Both the position numbers and the translations under genes were made by a program. The notes under the pieces are model-generated. The model saw only the letters and a program-made list of their open reading frames with translations, had not been told where the DNA came from and made no database searches. From Neptunomonas qingdaonensis (GTDB lineage: Bacteria > Pseudomonadota > Gammaproteobacteria > Pseudomonadales > Balneatricaceae), in contig NZ_FOOU01000002.1 of assembly GCF_900113275.1 (NCBI RefSeq), positions 248,001 to 312,000 of the forward strand: a stretch of DNA of 64,000 nucleotides, given 5' to 3'. Shown in pieces: positions 62,708 through 64,000 of this stretch (position 1 is its first letter; every line of letters starts with the position of its first letter).

Positions 62708-64000
62708 ATGGAAGCCGTAGAAAAGTTCCTCAAAGAGAACGCCATCATCGAAGTAGAATCGACCCTACCAGATATGACAGGTAATGCCCGCGGTAAGTTT
62801 TACCCTACAAAAAAATTCCTCGCTGAGAAAGGCGGACGCATACCAGAAACAGTACTGGTTCAAACCGTCACCGGCGACTGGGCAGATAACCATTACGACA
62901 TCGTTGATGCAAGTGATCGTGATATGATTCTGCTACCAGACCCCGATACCCTGAGAATCGTTCCCTGGGCCGCTGAACCGACAGCCCAAATCATCAACGA
63001 CTGCTATGATACGCAGGGCGGACTGCATCCCCTCGCATCCCGGACCGTACTGCGAAAAGTACTCGCCCTCTTCGAGAAAAAAGGCCTTCGCCCGGTCATT
63101 GCGCCGGAAGTAGAATTCTATCTTATCCAGAAGAACACAGACCCTGATTACGAACTCAAACCGGCTACAGGCCGTTCTGGTCGCCGCGAAACCGCACGTC
63201 AGTCTTACAGCATAGATGCCGTCAATGAGTTCAATCCCATCATTGATACGCTATACAGCTACTGTGAAGCCCAAGGGTTAGATATCGACACTCTGATTCA
63301 TGAGTCCGGTGCTGCTCAGATGGAGATCAACTTTCTGCATGGTGATCCGCTCAAACTAGCCGATCAGGTATTTGTGTTTAAACGCACCTTACGTGAAACC
63401 GCCTTAAAACATGGTGTATATGCCACCTTTATGGCAAAGCCTATGCAGTCAGAACCGGGCAGCGCCATGCACATACATCAAAGCTTAATTGACATTAAAA
63501 CCGGTAAAAATATTTTTACGACAGAGAATGGTACTTTCAGCGAAGCGTTTTATTACTATCTCGGTGGCCTGCAAAAATACACGCCCAATGCAATCAGTTT
63601 CTTTGCGCCTAATGTTAATTCATATCGCCGTTTTGCACCGGATATTGCCGCGCCAGTCAATATGAAATGGGGAATAGATAACCGTACAACAGGCTTACGT
63701 GTTCCCAAATCGGAATCCGAAGCCACACGGATTGAAAACCGCTTTCCAGGGTCTGACTCCAACCCCTACCTGGCAATAGCCGCAAGTTTGGCGTGCGGAT
63801 ACCTTGGCATGAAAGAAAAATTACAACCGACGAAACCCACCTACGATGCCGCCGCCGAAGAAGGTGACAGCGTTGAACTGGCCCGCTCTCTTGAAGAAGG
63901 GTTGCGTCTGCTCGAAGATTGCCCGGAATTACGTGAAATCATGGGTTCGCGCTTCATCGATGCTTATATCGGGGTAAAACGCGCAGAGTTCGAAACCTTC
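62708..64000 (+). CDS. puuA: Gamma-glutamylputrescine synthetase-like (glutamine synthetase family), 3' end beyond window
   Basis: 431 codons are visible; relatives have about 450-470, so the C-terminal end lies outside. Glutamine synthetase fold: beta-grasp N-terminus (FLKENAIIEVESTLPDMTGN), catalytic core with APEVEFYLIQKNTD, ESGAAQMEINFLHGD, SAMHIHQSL, NSYRRFAPD, TGLRVPKSESEATRIENRFP. It joins glutamate to putrescine or other amines with ATP. Start ATG with AAAGGTGATTT just upstream. The divergent oxidase and the PuuC fragment nearby support the Puu pathway. Confidence 0.92.
   Translation, partial: MEAVEKFLKENAIIEVESTLPDMTGNARGKFYPTKKFLAEKGGRIPETVLVQTVTGDWADNHYDIVDASDRDMILLPDPDTLRIVPWAAEPTAQIINDCYDTQGGLHPLASRTVLRKVLALFEKKGLRPVIAPEVEFYLIQKNTDPDYELKPATGRSGRRETARQSYSIDAVNEFNPIIDTLYSYCEAQGLDIDTLIHESGAAQMEINFLHGDPLKLADQVFVFKRTLRETALKHGVYATFMAKPMQSEPGSAMHIHQSLIDIKTGKNIFTTENGTFSEAFYYYLGGLQKYTPNAISFFAPNVNSYRRFAPDIAAPVNMKWGIDNRTTGLRVPKSESEATRIENRFPGSDSNPYLAIAASLACGYLGMKEKLQPTKPTYDAAAEEGDSVELARSLEEGLRLLEDCPELREIMGSRFIDAYIGVKRAEFETF

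Overview
The window reads as chromosome of a marine gammaproteobacterium, probably Oceanospirillales-like (Neptunomonas/Amphritea/Marinobacterium type; this is inference). Pointers are the flgA | cheV-cheR-flgBCDEFGHIJKL-flagellin order with sigma-54 and sigma-28 promoters, the recA-recX-alaS-lysC-csrA-tRNA(Ser)-tRNA(Arg) synteny, a Na+-pumping oxaloacetate decarboxylase, and TRAP and polyamine/omega-amino-acid genes.

Layout. (1) 1-17.9 kb: a flagellar late/middle gene block. On the minus strand are a flagellin (cut by the window edge), flgL, flgK, flgJ, flgI, flgH, flgG, flgF, flgE, flgD, flgC, flgB, cheR and cheV; on the plus strand are a FliT-like chaperone, flgA, flgM and flgN. I find sigma-54-type (-24/-12) promoters before flgB and flgF, and sigma-28-type promoters before the flagellin, flgK and flgM, giving a clear transcriptional hierarchy. 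(2) 18.1-28.0 kb: a ~9.8-kb integrated element in the 3' end of a tRNA-Arg(CCT). It has a P4-type tyrosine integrase, an AlpA-like regulator, a Rha-like protein, a translationally coupled set of unknown genes, a winged-helix protein, a zinc-ribbon protein, two CI/LexA-type repressors (one lacking the catalytic serine, one frameshifted), a broken small gene, a csrA paralogue interrupted by an 8-bp tandem repeat, and an unknown cargo gene. Imperfect att cores and a shared ~22-bp arm-type repeat mark both ends. (3) 28.1-43.3 kb: housekeeping genes: a receiver-TPR protein, a deacetylase-family enzyme, oadGAB, thiI, four tRNAs, csrA, lysC, alaS, recX, recA (with SOS box) and pncC. (4) 43.6-64 kb: a catabolic region for amines and omega-amino acids: aminotransferase + succinate-semialdehyde dehydrogenase, a TRAP transporter with its UspA protein, an FAD amine oxidase + NhaC-type transporter, beta-alanine aminotransferase + malonate-semialdehyde dehydrogenase, a second FAD oxidase (PuuB-like), a remnant of a PuuC-like dehydrogenase, and a gamma-glutamylputrescine synthetase-like gene cut by the window end. 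Three closely related LysR regulators sit beside the individual operons.

Together, the catabolic genes could carry putrescine/GABA to succinate and beta-alanine to acetyl-CoA. The most unusual object is the csrA-like gene on the mobile element: its two halves are in the same reading frame and match CsrA, but about ten copies of an 8-bp unit are inserted between them and introduce stops. With a single unit the frame would be fully open.
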